Source of the DNA: an uncultured Christensenellaceae bacterium
Lineage (GTDB): Bacteria > Bacillota > Clostridia > Christensenellales > Pumilibacteraceae
Direction: 5' to 3'
Length of the DNA: 64,000 nt
NCBI GenBank assembly: GCA_910587595.1
Contig: CAJULQ010000007.1
Coordinates: 57,336 to 121,335, forward strand
Shown piece after piece: positions 39,988-49,583 of this stretch. The first letter of the stretch is position 1, and each line of letters begins with the position of its first letter. The notes under the pieces were generated by a model. The model saw only the letters and a list, made by a program, of their open reading frames with translations, did not search any database and was not told the DNA's origin. A program made the position numbers and the translations under genes.

Positions 39988-41376
39988 ATGAAGAAAAGAT
40001 GGATCGGAATGATCGCGGCGGCGGTTATGGTGATGCTTGCGGTGTTTTCTTTCACCGCTTGCAAGGTGCAAAAATCGGAAGGGCCGGATAAGCCGAACAC
40101 CGATATAGATGAAAACCCCGAAGCGAGCGTGTTTTTAACGGTGGGCACGCTCATAGACGACAACGAAAAGGCGCTCATGGCGCGTTGGGCCAATAAATTC
40201 CAAGCCGACAATCCCGAAGTGAGCATTCGTTTGAGCAAAAGTTATTCCAACGTGGATAAACTCATTGACTGGAAGGGCAAAGACGAAATGCCCGACATCG
40301 TATGGACGGCGGGCGACCAGCACGCGTTTTATTCGCACGAAGGCTATTTTCACGATTTGTCGGACGAAACCAAATTTCCGGGATCGGCCGCGTTTTTTCA
40401 AGGGTTTTACGACGAAGTGTTTGCCACCACGCACCGCAGTAACGAGGACGCGGGCGTATGGTATGTGCCGCGCGACTATAACCGCATAGCCATTTACTAC
40501 AACAAAACGATCTTCGACAAAATGGGCATAGCCTATCCGCAAGACGGTTGGACGTGGGAGCAGTTCGAGCAGACGTGCGCGGCGCTTACCACCGAAAAAA
40601 ACGGCTTTCGGTGTTCCAAAGCCATCGAATGGCGCGATTGGGAACCCATTTACACCACGATGATGCGCAATTACAATTCGCAATACGTGGATAACAGCGG
40701 CAAAGCGGCGTTGCGTTCGCAAGGCACGCAAGATTTATACAATTGGTTTGCGGGCAAATTCCGTTCGTATGCCATCGTGGGCGAGGGGCAAGCTTTCCGC
40801 GCGTTCTCCAACCGGTCGACCAAACCGTCTACCACCGCGCAAGCGGCCATGGTCACCGATACATACGCGCACATGGGGTTGTATTCCGACGCGGCCACCC
40901 GTTTGAATTGGAGCGTAGACGCAGTGTCTTTCCCCGCCTTTACTTCGGCCGACAACAAAAAAGGCTACGTGGGCGCGGGCTGCAGCGGTTACGCCATAAC
41001 CACCGACTGCACCGAGGCGGATAAACTCGAATGGGCGTGGAAGTTCTTGAAATACTGCATGTCCGAGCAAGGCTATAACGACGTGGCCGATCTCGGCGTG
41101 GTGTGTCCCGCGCTCAAGTCGATGCGCAACGAGGGCAAGTGGACGCAATACGAATCCAACGGCACGGCCGTCAATTACCGCGCGTTTGTAGACGACAGCA
41201 CCGACGACGCCGAACTCAACTATTTCAACGTGCTCAAAAACGGCTGGCAGCAAGAACAGCTCAAAGCGTTTGCCAAAGCGTTTTGGTCGGCAAACTTGGG
41301 CGGCACGAGCTATGCGTCGGCCGTGAAAGATTTTGAAGACAGCTGCAAAGGGGCGGGAATTTCCCTTCGTGCGTAG
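39988..41376 (+). CDS. Sugar ABC transporter substrate-binding lipoprotein
   Basis: 462 residues. The lipoprotein signal ends at FSFTACKVQK. The mature protein has the extracellular solute-binding family 1 pattern: FLTVGTLIDDNEKALMARW, PDIVWTAGDQH, and YNRIAIYYNKTIFDKMGI followed by PQDGWTWEQFE. It should deliver an oligosaccharide to the two permeases encoded next. I use the second ATG (39988), which has GGGGAAAGG about eight bases upstream; the first ATG (39979) overlaps that site. First gene of an operon reaching at least to 43237 and probably to 50705. Confidence 0.9.
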   Translation: MKKRWIGMIAAAVMVMLAVFSFTACKVQKSEGPDKPNTDIDENPEASVFLTVGTLIDDNEKALMARWANKFQADNPEVSIRLSKSYSNVDKLIDWKGKDEMPDIVWTAGDQHAFYSHEGYFHDLSDETKFPGSAAFFQGFYDEVFATTHRSNEDAGVWYVPRDYNRIAIYYNKTIFDKMGIAYPQDGWTWEQFEQTCAALTTEKNGFRCSKAIEWRDWEPIYTTMMRNYNSQYVDNSGKAALRSQGTQDLYNWFAGKFRSYAIVGEGQAFRAFSNRSTKPSTTAQAAMVTDTYAHMGLYSDAATRLNWSVDAVSFPAFTSADNKKGYVGAGCSGYAITTDCTEADKLEWAWKFLKYCMSEQGYNDVADLGVVCPALKSMRNEGKWTQYESNGTAVNYRAFVDDSTDDAELNYFNVLKNGWQQEQLKAFAKAFWSANLGGTSYASAVKDFEDSCKGAGISLRA

Positions 41377-41377
41377 T

Positions 41378-42310
41378 ATGGAAAAAACACTCGCGCCCCG
41401 TTGCAAGCGGCGTATCAAATGGAAAGAAGAGGTGCAAGGCTGGCTGTGCATTATGCCGGTGGTGCTCGGTATACTCATATTCACGCTTATTCCCATTGTG
41501 TATGCGTTTATCACCAGCTTTTTCCGCACCACGCTCAAGCCCTTTTCTTGGTCGGATTGGGGCACGTTCGTAGGGCTTAAAAACTACACGCAAAATTTTA
41601 CCGTGGCCTCGTATTCGCGCGATTTTTGGCAGGCCATGAAAGTGACGTTCGTGTATGCGCTTATCAATATTCCGCTGCAAATGGTGCTCGGCTTTTTGTT
41701 GGCGCTGCTGTTAAACCGCGAGATCCGCGGCATGAAAGCGATACGCGCGCTGTTTTACTTGCCTTGCCTTATTCCCGCCGTGTGCAACGGCTTGCTGTGG
41801 AACCAGCTTACCAACCCGAATTGGGGCGTAATCAATTCGTTGTTGGGCAAAGTGGGGATCCCCGGATGGTCTTGGTTCAACAAGGCAAGTTCGAGCATGC
41901 CCGCGCTGATCGTTGTGATGCTGTTTCAGTTGGGCGGCAGTATGATACTGTGGTTGGCGCAACTCAAAAACATACCGCGCGCCTACTACGAAAGCGCGGA
42001 AATAGACGGCGCGAGCAAACTGCGGCAACTGTTTGTGATCACGGTGCCCATGTGCACGCCCATGATCTTGTATAACCTCATGATGAGCCTTATAGGCACG
42101 TTGCAAACGTATGACATGATCGCCACGCTTGTAGATAACGGCGGCGTGAACAATTCTTTGCTGTTTTACGTGGTGTATATTTACGGACAGCGCATGGGCA
42201 ATTTCGGATATGCCAGCGCGCTCAGTTTTATACTTTTCTTTATCACGGCGGCGATAAGCATTGTGGTGATGAAAACCAGCAAGTGGGTGTATTATCCGGA
42301 GGAGGGCTGA
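41378..42310 (+). CDS. Sugar ABC transporter permease (MalF/UgpA-like)
   Basis: 310 residues with six membrane helices (first: GWLCIMPVVLGILIFTLIPIVYAF). The EAA-loop contact for the ATPase is YYESAEIDGASKLRQLFVITVP. It follows the binding protein by a single base and has no close ribosome site, so it is translated by coupling. The in-frame start at 41333 lies inside the binding-protein gene. No ATPase gene follows; such importers in Firmicutes usually share one MsmK/MsmX ATPase encoded elsewhere. Confidence 0.92.
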   Translation: MEKTLAPRCKRRIKWKEEVQGWLCIMPVVLGILIFTLIPIVYAFITSFFRTTLKPFSWSDWGTFVGLKNYTQNFTVASYSRDFWQAMKVTFVYALINIPLQMVLGFLLALLLNREIRGMKAIRALFYLPCLIPAVCNGLLWNQLTNPNWGVINSLLGKVGIPGWSWFNKASSSMPALIVVMLFQLGGSMILWLAQLKNIPRAYYESAEIDGASKLRQLFVITVPMCTPMILYNLMMSLIGTLQTYDMIATLVDNGGVNNSLLFYVVYIYGQRMGNFGYASALSFILFFITAAISIVVMKTSKWVYYPEEG

Positions 42311-42313
42311 AGA

Positions 42314-43237
42314 ATGGAAAAAGTGCAACATATCCTAACGCCCGACACGCCGCTCGGCGAACTGCCGCGCGCCCGTAAAGCCACGGGCAAACAACTTGCC
42401 GCCCGCATAAGTAAGCGCACGGGGCTGTATATCGCGCTACTGCTGTTGGCTTGCTTCTTTTTGTTTCCCTTCTTTGTCATGATCTGTATCAGCTTATTGC
42501 CCGACGCCGACGTGTTGGCGCAAGTGCTTATTTCGCCCGAAGGCATCATCGATATAGGCAAATACGCGGCCATATTGGCGCCCGGCGCCAAATACATGCG
42601 GTATTTGCTCAACTCGCTCATAGTGTCCGCCATCTGCGCGGCGGGCATTCCGCTCGTTTCGTCGCTGTGCGCCTACGGCTTTTCCAAACTGCACTTTCAC
42701 GGGCGCGACGTGATGTTCTCGGTGGTTTTGGCCACGCTCATGATTCCCGGCGTTATCACGCTCATTCCGCTGTACGCCATTTATTCGGCCATGGGTTGGA
42801 CGGACACGCTGTTGCCGCTCTTTGTGCCCTCGCTGTTCGGCGGCGGCGCCACCAACATCTTTTTGATGCGGCAGTTCTTCCGCGGTATACCCGACGACGT
42901 GATCGCCGCGGCCAAAATAGACGGCGCGGGCACGTTTCGCATTTATCTGCAGTTTTGTTTGCCGCTGTGTGTCCCCGTGCTGTTGTTTGTGGGGTATCAA
43001 TCGTTTGTGGGCGCGTGGAACAACTTTGCGGCGCCCATGATGTATATAGGCTACGATTCCAAGTGGATCCCGTTGGCGCTCGGCTTGTATTTCGATTACG
43101 GCCCGCGCGCCTACGGCACCTATGCCAATTCGGCCATGGCGGCGGGCGCGGTAATGACGCTACCGTGCATCGTGCTGTTTATATTCTTTCAAAAGTATCT
43201 CATAGAAGGCGTGTCGGTTTCGGGCATGAAACTGTAA
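42314..43237 (+). CDS. Sugar ABC transporter permease (MalG/UgpE-like)
   Basis: 307 residues with six membrane helices and a hydrophilic N-terminal extension of about 40 residues. The EAA loop reads PDDVIAAAKIDGAGTFRIYLQFCLP, matching the second-permease type. GGAGGGCTGAAGA precedes the start, three bases after the first permease stop. With the product of 41378-42310 it forms the membrane channel of the importer. Confidence 0.92.
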   Translation: MEKVQHILTPDTPLGELPRARKATGKQLAARISKRTGLYIALLLLACFFLFPFFVMICISLLPDADVLAQVLISPEGIIDIGKYAAILAPGAKYMRYLLNSLIVSAICAAGIPLVSSLCAYGFSKLHFHGRDVMFSVVLATLMIPGVITLIPLYAIYSAMGWTDTLLPLFVPSLFGGGATNIFLMRQFFRGIPDDVIAAAKIDGAGTFRIYLQFCLPLCVPVLLFVGYQSFVGAWNNFAAPMMYIGYDSKWIPLALGLYFDYGPRAYGTYANSAMAAGAVMTLPCIVLFIFFQKYLIEGVSVSGMKL

Positions 43238-43264
43238 GCAAACCGAAAGAAAAAGGAGAAAGCG

Positions 43265-45694
43265 ATGAAAAAGCTCAAACGAATGTGCTTAGCCGTGTGT
43301 TTGGCGTTTACCGCCGCGTGCGCTTTGGCATGCGCGGAAAACGACGCGCCGCAAAAGCTCAAAGTGCCTACGCCCGCGCCCGTGCAAAACGACTACGCGC
43401 CCACCGACTACACCGCCGAGCATACGGCGCAAAACAATTTTATACGGTTCGAAAGTTCGGATAGCGGCTTGGCCTCCTTTTTGAACGACTATGCCGAGCG
43501 GCACATGCGCGGCACCGAAAACCGCGTGGGCGCGCAAAGCGTGGGCGGCAGTACGCGCCCCGCTTGGAAAGAGTGGGACGCCATGATCGCGGGGTGGTGG
43601 GACGCATCGTCCGCCAACGGATCGTTGCCCCAACTGTACGCCTCGTCCGACTATATCAACAATTGGCTCAAAGCGCCCATACAAGACAACCAAGGCTATG
43701 TGTGGAACGACATGGGCACGTCTACCCAGCTCGGTGATTGGGCCATGGGGTGGGAGTTTCCCAACTACTATGACCACGGCGGCAAGGGCTGGGGGTTCGG
43801 CACGGACAGCAGCTACACCGATTGGACGCTGACCGACGAACAAAACTTTACGTCCAACAAGAAAGTAAACGGCTGTTGGGAGATCATCACCGCAACGGGG
43901 GTAGACCGCATAGAGGTGGCGCTCAAACCCAATACGTTTAACTGTTTGATCCGTTTAACGCCCTTTTTGCGGTTGGGGTTCTCGTATGTGGGCAGTAACG
44001 CCCAAGATTTGTTGGTGTATTACCGCACCAACGACGACAACCGATACAGCAGCGACAAATGCGTGAAATTTTCCGATTTTTGCACCACGGGTTTTTCGTT
44101 GGCGGACAGTCCCGAACGGGCGCGGTCGGTGCGCAACTACTTTTTCCCCATGTATCTTAATGAGCAGTGGGGCGCGTGTTACGACGAGAGCGACCCTCGC
44201 TACAACCGCCGCATCACCGATTTCAAAATAGTGCTTACCGCCCAAGCGGGCAAAAAGCTTTCGGGCAATTTCAAGCTCGATTTTGCGGCCAGCCAGTTCG
44301 ACGATCGCCAGATCATCAATCCGTGCAACTATATCTTGGCCGCCAAATACATGCTCGAATATTCGCGCGATAAAGCGCTGTTGCAAACGGTGTTGCCCAA
44401 CGCGCGCAAAGCCATGAACTTTTTGTTGGACAGCGGCAACGGGCGCAGCGGCCTTGTGTCTACCGCGTATTTTCCCGGCCACTTCAACGACGGCGAGCAC
44501 GGCAATAAAAATACGGTTAAGGGCATAGGCGACGGCTATTGGGACGTAGACGCGTTCCCCACGGTGAATTTCTACACCAACCTTTCGTTTTACAACGCGC
44601 TCGTAGCCATGGACTATCTCGAACAAATGGCCAAAGCCATGGGCATAGCGCAATACGCGCAAACGGTGACGTCGGCGGATAAAACCATGTACGGCACGGT
44701 GCGTTACACTACGGAAACGGCGCAGAGCTTGCATTCGTTGGCGCTCACTTGCAAAGGGCGCATGCAAACCGAATTTTGGAACGAGCAAACGGGGCGGTTC
44801 CATATGGGCGAATACGACGCGGGCAAAGGATACGACGGCAGCTACCAAGACCACGGCTACGTGCTTTTCAACCAACAAGCCATTGTTAGCGGCATAGCCA
44901 CGCCCGAACAAACGGCGTCTATCCTCTCGTGGGTCAACGGCGAACGCGAAGTGGCGTGGGACAACAGCCGCGGCGAAGATATTTACCGCTACGAATTGGC
45001 GCCGCGATTCAACACCGAAGACATCGCGTCCGATTTCGTGTTTGTGTATACGTGCGAGTGGAACGGCAACGTGCAAAACGGCGGCACCGCCTTGCACCTT
45101 GCCTATTACGACCTTGTGGCGCAAAGCAAGATAAGCGCAAGCTCGGCATTAGGTAAGCTGCAAAATTTGCAAACGTGGTACGAAAAAGTGGCGGCGGCGG
45201 GCGGCCAAGGCAAACGGTTTTATTACGAGTATTACAAAGATACCGATATTCCCTTGCAAGGCAGCGGCGACGGCGTGCATAACGGCGCGGGCTTGGTGGG
45301 CGTAGACAGCGAATTTTTGGAGGCGGCGCTGGTGTTCCGCGCCGTGCCCGATTGCTTTTTCGGACTGTCTACCGCGGCGGACGGCGCGCTGTGCTTTGCG
45401 CCCGATATGCCCGCCGAACTCGGTTGGATGCGCATGGAAAACCTTATATACGACGGGTACTATTACGACGTGACGGCCGGAAAGTATTTTGCCGAGCTAA
45501 GCGGCGTGCGCGAGTATAAAAAAGGGAGCGGCTCGCAACGCGCGCGCGTTACCGTAACGTTTGCGCGTCCGTCGTTTGCCTTTGCGGTGTTGGTGAACGG
45601 AAAAAAGACCAACGCTTACACGGAAAACCCCGACGGCACGCTCACCGTTACGCTTGGCTTGGAAAACGCCAAAGCGGAGATCGTGCCGGCATAA
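43265..45694 (+). CDS. Six-hairpin glycosidase-like secreted protein
   Basis: 809 residues with a lipoprotein-like signal (CLAVCLAFTAACALACAEND). The mature protein looks like an (alpha/alpha)6-barrel glycoside hydrolase: the central part (about 350-620) alternates helices with aromatic, acidic loops such as GIGDGYWDVDAFPTVNFY and TEFWNEQTGRFHMGEYD. A jelly-roll-like N-terminal part and a C-terminal beta-sandwich are likely. The exact GH family cannot be fixed by eye; GH63, GH78 and GH15-like clans share this fold. AAAGGAGAAAG precedes the start, 27 bases after the permease gene, so it probably trims the glycan that the importer takes up. Confidence 0.75.
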   Translation: MKKLKRMCLAVCLAFTAACALACAENDAPQKLKVPTPAPVQNDYAPTDYTAEHTAQNNFIRFESSDSGLASFLNDYAERHMRGTENRVGAQSVGGSTRPAWKEWDAMIAGWWDASSANGSLPQLYASSDYINNWLKAPIQDNQGYVWNDMGTSTQLGDWAMGWEFPNYYDHGGKGWGFGTDSSYTDWTLTDEQNFTSNKKVNGCWEIITATGVDRIEVALKPNTFNCLIRLTPFLRLGFSYVGSNAQDLLVYYRTNDDNRYSSDKCVKFSDFCTTGFSLADSPERARSVRNYFFPMYLNEQWGACYDESDPRYNRRITDFKIVLTAQAGKKLSGNFKLDFAASQFDDRQIINPCNYILAAKYMLEYSRDKALLQTVLPNARKAMNFLLDSGNGRSGLVSTAYFPGHFNDGEHGNKNTVKGIGDGYWDVDAFPTVNFYTNLSFYNALVAMDYLEQMAKAMGIAQYAQTVTSADKTMYGTVRYTTETAQSLHSLALTCKGRMQTEFWNEQTGRFHMGEYDAGKGYDGSYQDHGYVLFNQQAIVSGIATPEQTASILSWVNGEREVAWDNSRGEDIYRYELAPRFNTEDIASDFVFVYTCEWNGNVQNGGTALHLAYYDLVAQSKISASSALGKLQNLQTWYEKVAAAGGQGKRFYYEYYKDTDIPLQGSGDGVHNGAGLVGVDSEFLEAALVFRAVPDCFFGLSTAADGALCFAPDMPAELGWMRMENLIYDGYYYDVTAGKYFAELSGVREYKKGSGSQRARVTVTFARPSFAFAVLVNGKKTNAYTENPDGTLTVTLGLENAKAEIVPA

Positions 45695-45780
45695 CAAAAC
45701 GGGCGTTACATAAGAGGCATTACCGCCCCTAAGCGGGCGTTTGCAATACTATTTTACATTCCTTAAGGAGGGAAGAGAAA

Positions 45781-48117
45781 ATGACAAAAACCAAAACAAA
45801 AAACAAGATCGCACTGCTGTTGTCGTTTGTTACGATAGCGGCGTTGGCGATCGTATTGTCGTTGGGCGGGGGCACCTATGCCAAAGCCGACGAGGCGAGT
45901 TGGGCAAAGGGCAAGAACGTGCAAGCGGAAGGCGGCCATTTCACATTGGCCGACTATGCGCCCGGCGAACAAGCCACGCCGCCGCTCGGAGGCTATACCT
46001 TGGAGAACACCACCGATAGCGAAACGTATAGTTTCAAATACAATTCGCAGAGCGGCGACGTGAACAAAGAGGGCGATAATTGGGCGGCTGCTGCCGATAC
46101 GGATGCAACCAACGTGCCCGTTTGGACGCTCAAGATCGATCTTGCGGCGGCGGTAAACGGCAACTTTGCTTTGCCCGTGTATTATGTAGGCGGCAACGGT
46201 GTTTGGGTCATGATGTGTTTTCAAGACAACGAGCCAAGCAATTTGATTTACGGGCCCACCGACAATTTTTCGGGAAAACGTTCGGGTTATCGTTTGGATA
46301 GTGCTGCCATATCGCGCGGATCTTCGGATACGTCGGTGGTGGAATGGGACGGTTCGGGATATAATTGGACGATCAAGGCAAACGGCGGCGGCACGGCCTA
46401 TTTGTACGGACATTTCTGGTATTCGAGTGCGTGTTCCGAGAATGCGTTTAAGAACAATGCGGGCGATAGAGAAGTTTCTTTGGGCGATCTGGTCATCAAG
46501 GTGATCGTGAACGCCGAAACCAAAGATCCCCTTTTGGAAAACGGCGCTATCTCGCTTAAGGAAGAGGCGGGCGCGGGCTATTCGTTGCAAAAGGAGGAGG
46601 CGGCCGATTACGACTACACGCTCAAACTCAACACGTTGTATAAAAACGACTATTCTTTCCAAGTGAACTACGGCAACGCCGACGAAAGCTATTTGCTGAC
46701 CGGCGACGCCATCAACGGTTACGGTATAGCGGCGGGCGATTGCAACCGCGCATCCACCGATAATGCGGTGGCGGATTGGAGCGGCGACGCCGTGAACTAC
46801 ACGGTGGCGGTGCCCCAAGGCGTGACCGAGGGCGAAACCATTGTAAACTGCGAGATCTTCGTGCCCGCGGCCGTGAACGGTATTTTCGGCACCGTAGAGG
46901 CCAAAACCGTGCGTTTGGGCGAATTCAAAGTAAAGGTGATCGTGGAAAAAACCGACCTTACCAACTACTTCAAGTTCACCAGAGCGCAAAAGGGGTCGGA
47001 GGCCGACAATATGTATTTATACGGCTACAATATCCCCGAAGCGGAATGGAACAACTTAGAGCAATTTTTGACGCAAAGCAACACCGCGGTGTTCTTCGAT
47101 AACGTTGTGTATAAACCGGCGGGCGGCCAAGAGCTTACGCTCACGCAATTGTCGAGCAAAGACCTTGCCATGCAAGTGCACATGCGCGACGACCACATCG
47201 AGTTTTATTTGAAAGATACCGACGCGCGCCCCGTGCCTTTCGGCGAGGGCGACACGCTCATCCTCAAAAAGGGCCTGCGTTTGTTGGAACGTTACGGCGC
47301 GGCGGGCGATCAATGCCGTCCGCTCAACGACAGCAGCAAAGAATATTACGAATTGCAACAAGACCAAGAGTATGTGTTCGAAAACGGCGCGTGGTCTATC
47401 GACCAATGCAGTATAGACAGCATCGCTATTTCGGACAGCGTGCTGGCCATGGATCACAACGGCACCAAAGAACTTTCGGTGACCGTGGTGGCGGGCGTTA
47501 AAGCGGACGACACCGTTACGTGGAGCATTGCCGACGACACCGTGCTTTCGTACGAATACAAAACCGAGGGCGACACGCACACGATCGTGCTGACGGGGCT
47601 AAAAGTGAGCGCCGATCCCGTAGACGTGACGGCTACCACGGTGGACGGACAAAAAGTGACTTGCGCGGTGACCGTGGTGGATCCCACCGTGGTATCGAGC
47701 GTAACGCGCGTGGGAAACCGCAACCGCGAAGTGAATGCGGGCGCCACCGTAACGTTGGAAGTTACCGTGCAAGCGGGCAGTCAGGCCGACACCACGGTAA
47801 CGTGGTCGAGCAGTAACACGGCGGTTGCCACCGTGAACGCAAACGGCGTGGTAACGGGCGTTGCGGCGGGCACGGCCGAGATCACGGCCACGTGCGGCGG
47901 CAAGAGCGCGGCGTTCACCGTTACCGTAAAGGCAACGAGCACGACCCCCGACCCGACCCCCGATCCCGACGGTGACGGTAACAACACCAAACCGGAAGAA
48001 ACCAAAAAGAAGAAAAAGTGCGGCGGCAGTGCGGCGGCCTCGGCCACGGGCGCGGCGGTTGCGCTTATGTTGGCGGCGGGCGTTGTGTTGCTTTCGCGCA
48101 AGAAAGCCCGCAACTAA
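45781..48117 (+). CDS. Surface protein with Big2 domains and C-terminal membrane anchor
   Basis: 778 residues. The signal peptide (KIALLLSFVTIAALAIVLSL) is cleaved near AKA/DE. Residues 60-540 are beta-rich and unassigned. Two bacterial Ig-like Big2-type repeats follow (about 545-720; the second has TVTWSSSNTAVATVNANGVV and GTAEITATCGG). A Pro/Asp linker, a Lys-rich stretch, a membrane helix (ATGAAVALMLAAGVVLLS) and a basic tail complete it. A tether on the outer face is likely, perhaps for carbohydrate binding given the operon. TAAGGAGGG precedes the start. Confidence 0.8.
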   Translation: MTKTKTKNKIALLLSFVTIAALAIVLSLGGGTYAKADEASWAKGKNVQAEGGHFTLADYAPGEQATPPLGGYTLENTTDSETYSFKYNSQSGDVNKEGDNWAAAADTDATNVPVWTLKIDLAAAVNGNFALPVYYVGGNGVWVMMCFQDNEPSNLIYGPTDNFSGKRSGYRLDSAAISRGSSDTSVVEWDGSGYNWTIKANGGGTAYLYGHFWYSSACSENAFKNNAGDREVSLGDLVIKVIVNAETKDPLLENGAISLKEEAGAGYSLQKEEAADYDYTLKLNTLYKNDYSFQVNYGNADESYLLTGDAINGYGIAAGDCNRASTDNAVADWSGDAVNYTVAVPQGVTEGETIVNCEIFVPAAVNGIFGTVEAKTVRLGEFKVKVIVEKTDLTNYFKFTRAQKGSEADNMYLYGYNIPEAEWNNLEQFLTQSNTAVFFDNVVYKPAGGQELTLTQLSSKDLAMQVHMRDDHIEFYLKDTDARPVPFGEGDTLILKKGLRLLERYGAAGDQCRPLNDSSKEYYELQQDQEYVFENGAWSIDQCSIDSIAISDSVLAMDHNGTKELSVTVVAGVKADDTVTWSIADDTVLSYEYKTEGDTHTIVLTGLKVSADPVDVTATTVDGQKVTCAVTVVDPTVVSSVTRVGNRNREVNAGATVTLEVTVQAGSQADTTVTWSSSNTAVATVNANGVVTGVAAGTAEITATCGGKSAAFTVTVKATSTTPDPTPDPDGDGNNTKPEETKKKKKCGGSAAASATGAAVALMLAAGVVLLSRKKARN

Positions 48118-48149
48118 AAACACCGTACTACGGATAGGAAACGAACAAC

Positions 48150-49568
48150 GTGATTAAAAAGAAATTGGCGGCCGTTTTATTGGTCTGCATACTTACGTTT
48201 GCTTTTATCGGGTGCGATAAAACACCGGAGCAAGAGCCCCCTCCCGCAGGGGGTATCGCTACGGCGCCCGATTTTTCCGCGCATGCGGGCGACGATCTCG
48301 TGGTGGGCGGATATATCGGCAACGCGCGGCGCTATGCGGGGTATGCGAGCAATGCCGGCAAGGCCGAGTATCGCGCGCTGTATGCGCAATACGCCAAAGA
48401 GGCGGGGCTGAACACCATATTCGGGTTGCGACTCGCGCAGATCGCAAAACCGTCGTATGTGGAAGAAATTTTGGACGCATGCGAACAAAACAACGTGAAA
48501 ATGATGCTGAGCATGCAAGGGTTGACGTATCCGAACGACGTGGCCGACTATGTAGGCAACAGCGAAAGTTCGCCCGCGTTTTTGGGGTATGACTTTTGGG
48601 ACGAGCCGGGCGCGTCGCAATACGCCGCGCTCGAAAAACAAATGGCGGTTTTCAAGCAAGACCACCCCGATAAAAACGCCTTTGTCAATCTGTTGCCCTC
48701 GTATGCCACGTGGGGATTGGGCGGGCAGTTGCAAGCGCAAACGTATAGCGAATACGTGCAAAAGTTTACCGAAACGTGCCCCTCGGTCTCGCAAGTGTGC
48801 TTAGACCATTACCCGCTCATCGGCGATATGGCGGCGGACGTGGCCATTTCCAGCCAACTGTCCGAAGATTGGCTATCTGACATGGAAGAGAACGCCAACG
48901 CGGCCAAGGCGGCGGGCAAAGATTTTTGGTGCTACACGCAAGGCATGGCGTACGGCAACCGTCGCGTGCCCGAAAGCGCCGCCGATCTCACCTTTCAAAA
49001 CTATGTGAGCATGTGTTTCGGCGTGAAAGGGCTTATTTACTTTTGTTTGGACACCCCCGGCGAAGAGGGCGACCCCGGCGAATTTTCGGGTATGGTATAC
49101 GGCATGATCGACCGCGACGGCAACAAAACGGTGATACACGATTATGCGGCGGCGGCCAACGCGCAGTTAAAATCGTTCGGCTACGTGTATAAGCAGTTCG
49201 CTTGGGAAGACGTGATGGCGGTGAGCGGCTCGGAGGACGGCGACAACATCGCGTTCGAAAATCTGGATTCGCCGCTGCGCAGTTCGGAGCACTTCACGGC
49301 AAGCGCGAATCACGACACGCTCATCGGCACGTTTACCCATGCGCAAAAAGGGTTGCGCGGCTACATGGTGGTGCCTTACGTAGATCCCCACCTCAACCAT
49401 GCCGGCACCGATTTTATGTATCCCGACACCCAAGTGACGTTAACGTTCAAAAGCAAGCAAGTGCTTGTGTACGGCAACGGCGAAAGCAAAGTGGTGGAAA
49501 TTCCCAACGGAATGTATACCGCAACGTTGCGCCCCGGACAAGGGCAATTTATCGTTCCGTTCGATTAA
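48150..49568 (+). CDS. TIM-barrel glycosidase-like lipoprotein
   Basis: 472 residues. The lipoprotein signal ends at FAFIGCDKTPEQ. Residues 45-360 have the strand-helix rhythm of a beta/alpha barrel with YDFWDEPGASQY, VCLDHYPLIGD, DFWCYTQGM and a last strand GLIYFCLDTPG, suggesting a GH-A-like or GH42-like hydrolase. A beta-sandwich fills the C terminus (VTLTFKSKQVLVYGNG). The Glu in DEP could be an active-site acid. Start is GTG 48150 with ATAGGAAACG upstream. It is 32 bases after the Big2 gene. Confidence 0.72.
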   Translation: MIKKKLAAVLLVCILTFAFIGCDKTPEQEPPPAGGIATAPDFSAHAGDDLVVGGYIGNARRYAGYASNAGKAEYRALYAQYAKEAGLNTIFGLRLAQIAKPSYVEEILDACEQNNVKMMLSMQGLTYPNDVADYVGNSESSPAFLGYDFWDEPGASQYAALEKQMAVFKQDHPDKNAFVNLLPSYATWGLGGQLQAQTYSEYVQKFTETCPSVSQVCLDHYPLIGDMAADVAISSQLSEDWLSDMEENANAAKAAGKDFWCYTQGMAYGNRRVPESAADLTFQNYVSMCFGVKGLIYFCLDTPGEEGDPGEFSGMVYGMIDRDGNKTVIHDYAAAANAQLKSFGYVYKQFAWEDVMAVSGSEDGDNIAFENLDSPLRSSEHFTASANHDTLIGTFTHAQKGLRGYMVVPYVDPHLNHAGTDFMYPDTQVTLTFKSKQVLVYGNGESKVVEIPNGMYTATLRPGQGQFIVPFD

Positions 49569-49583
49569 AGGAGGTATTTCTAC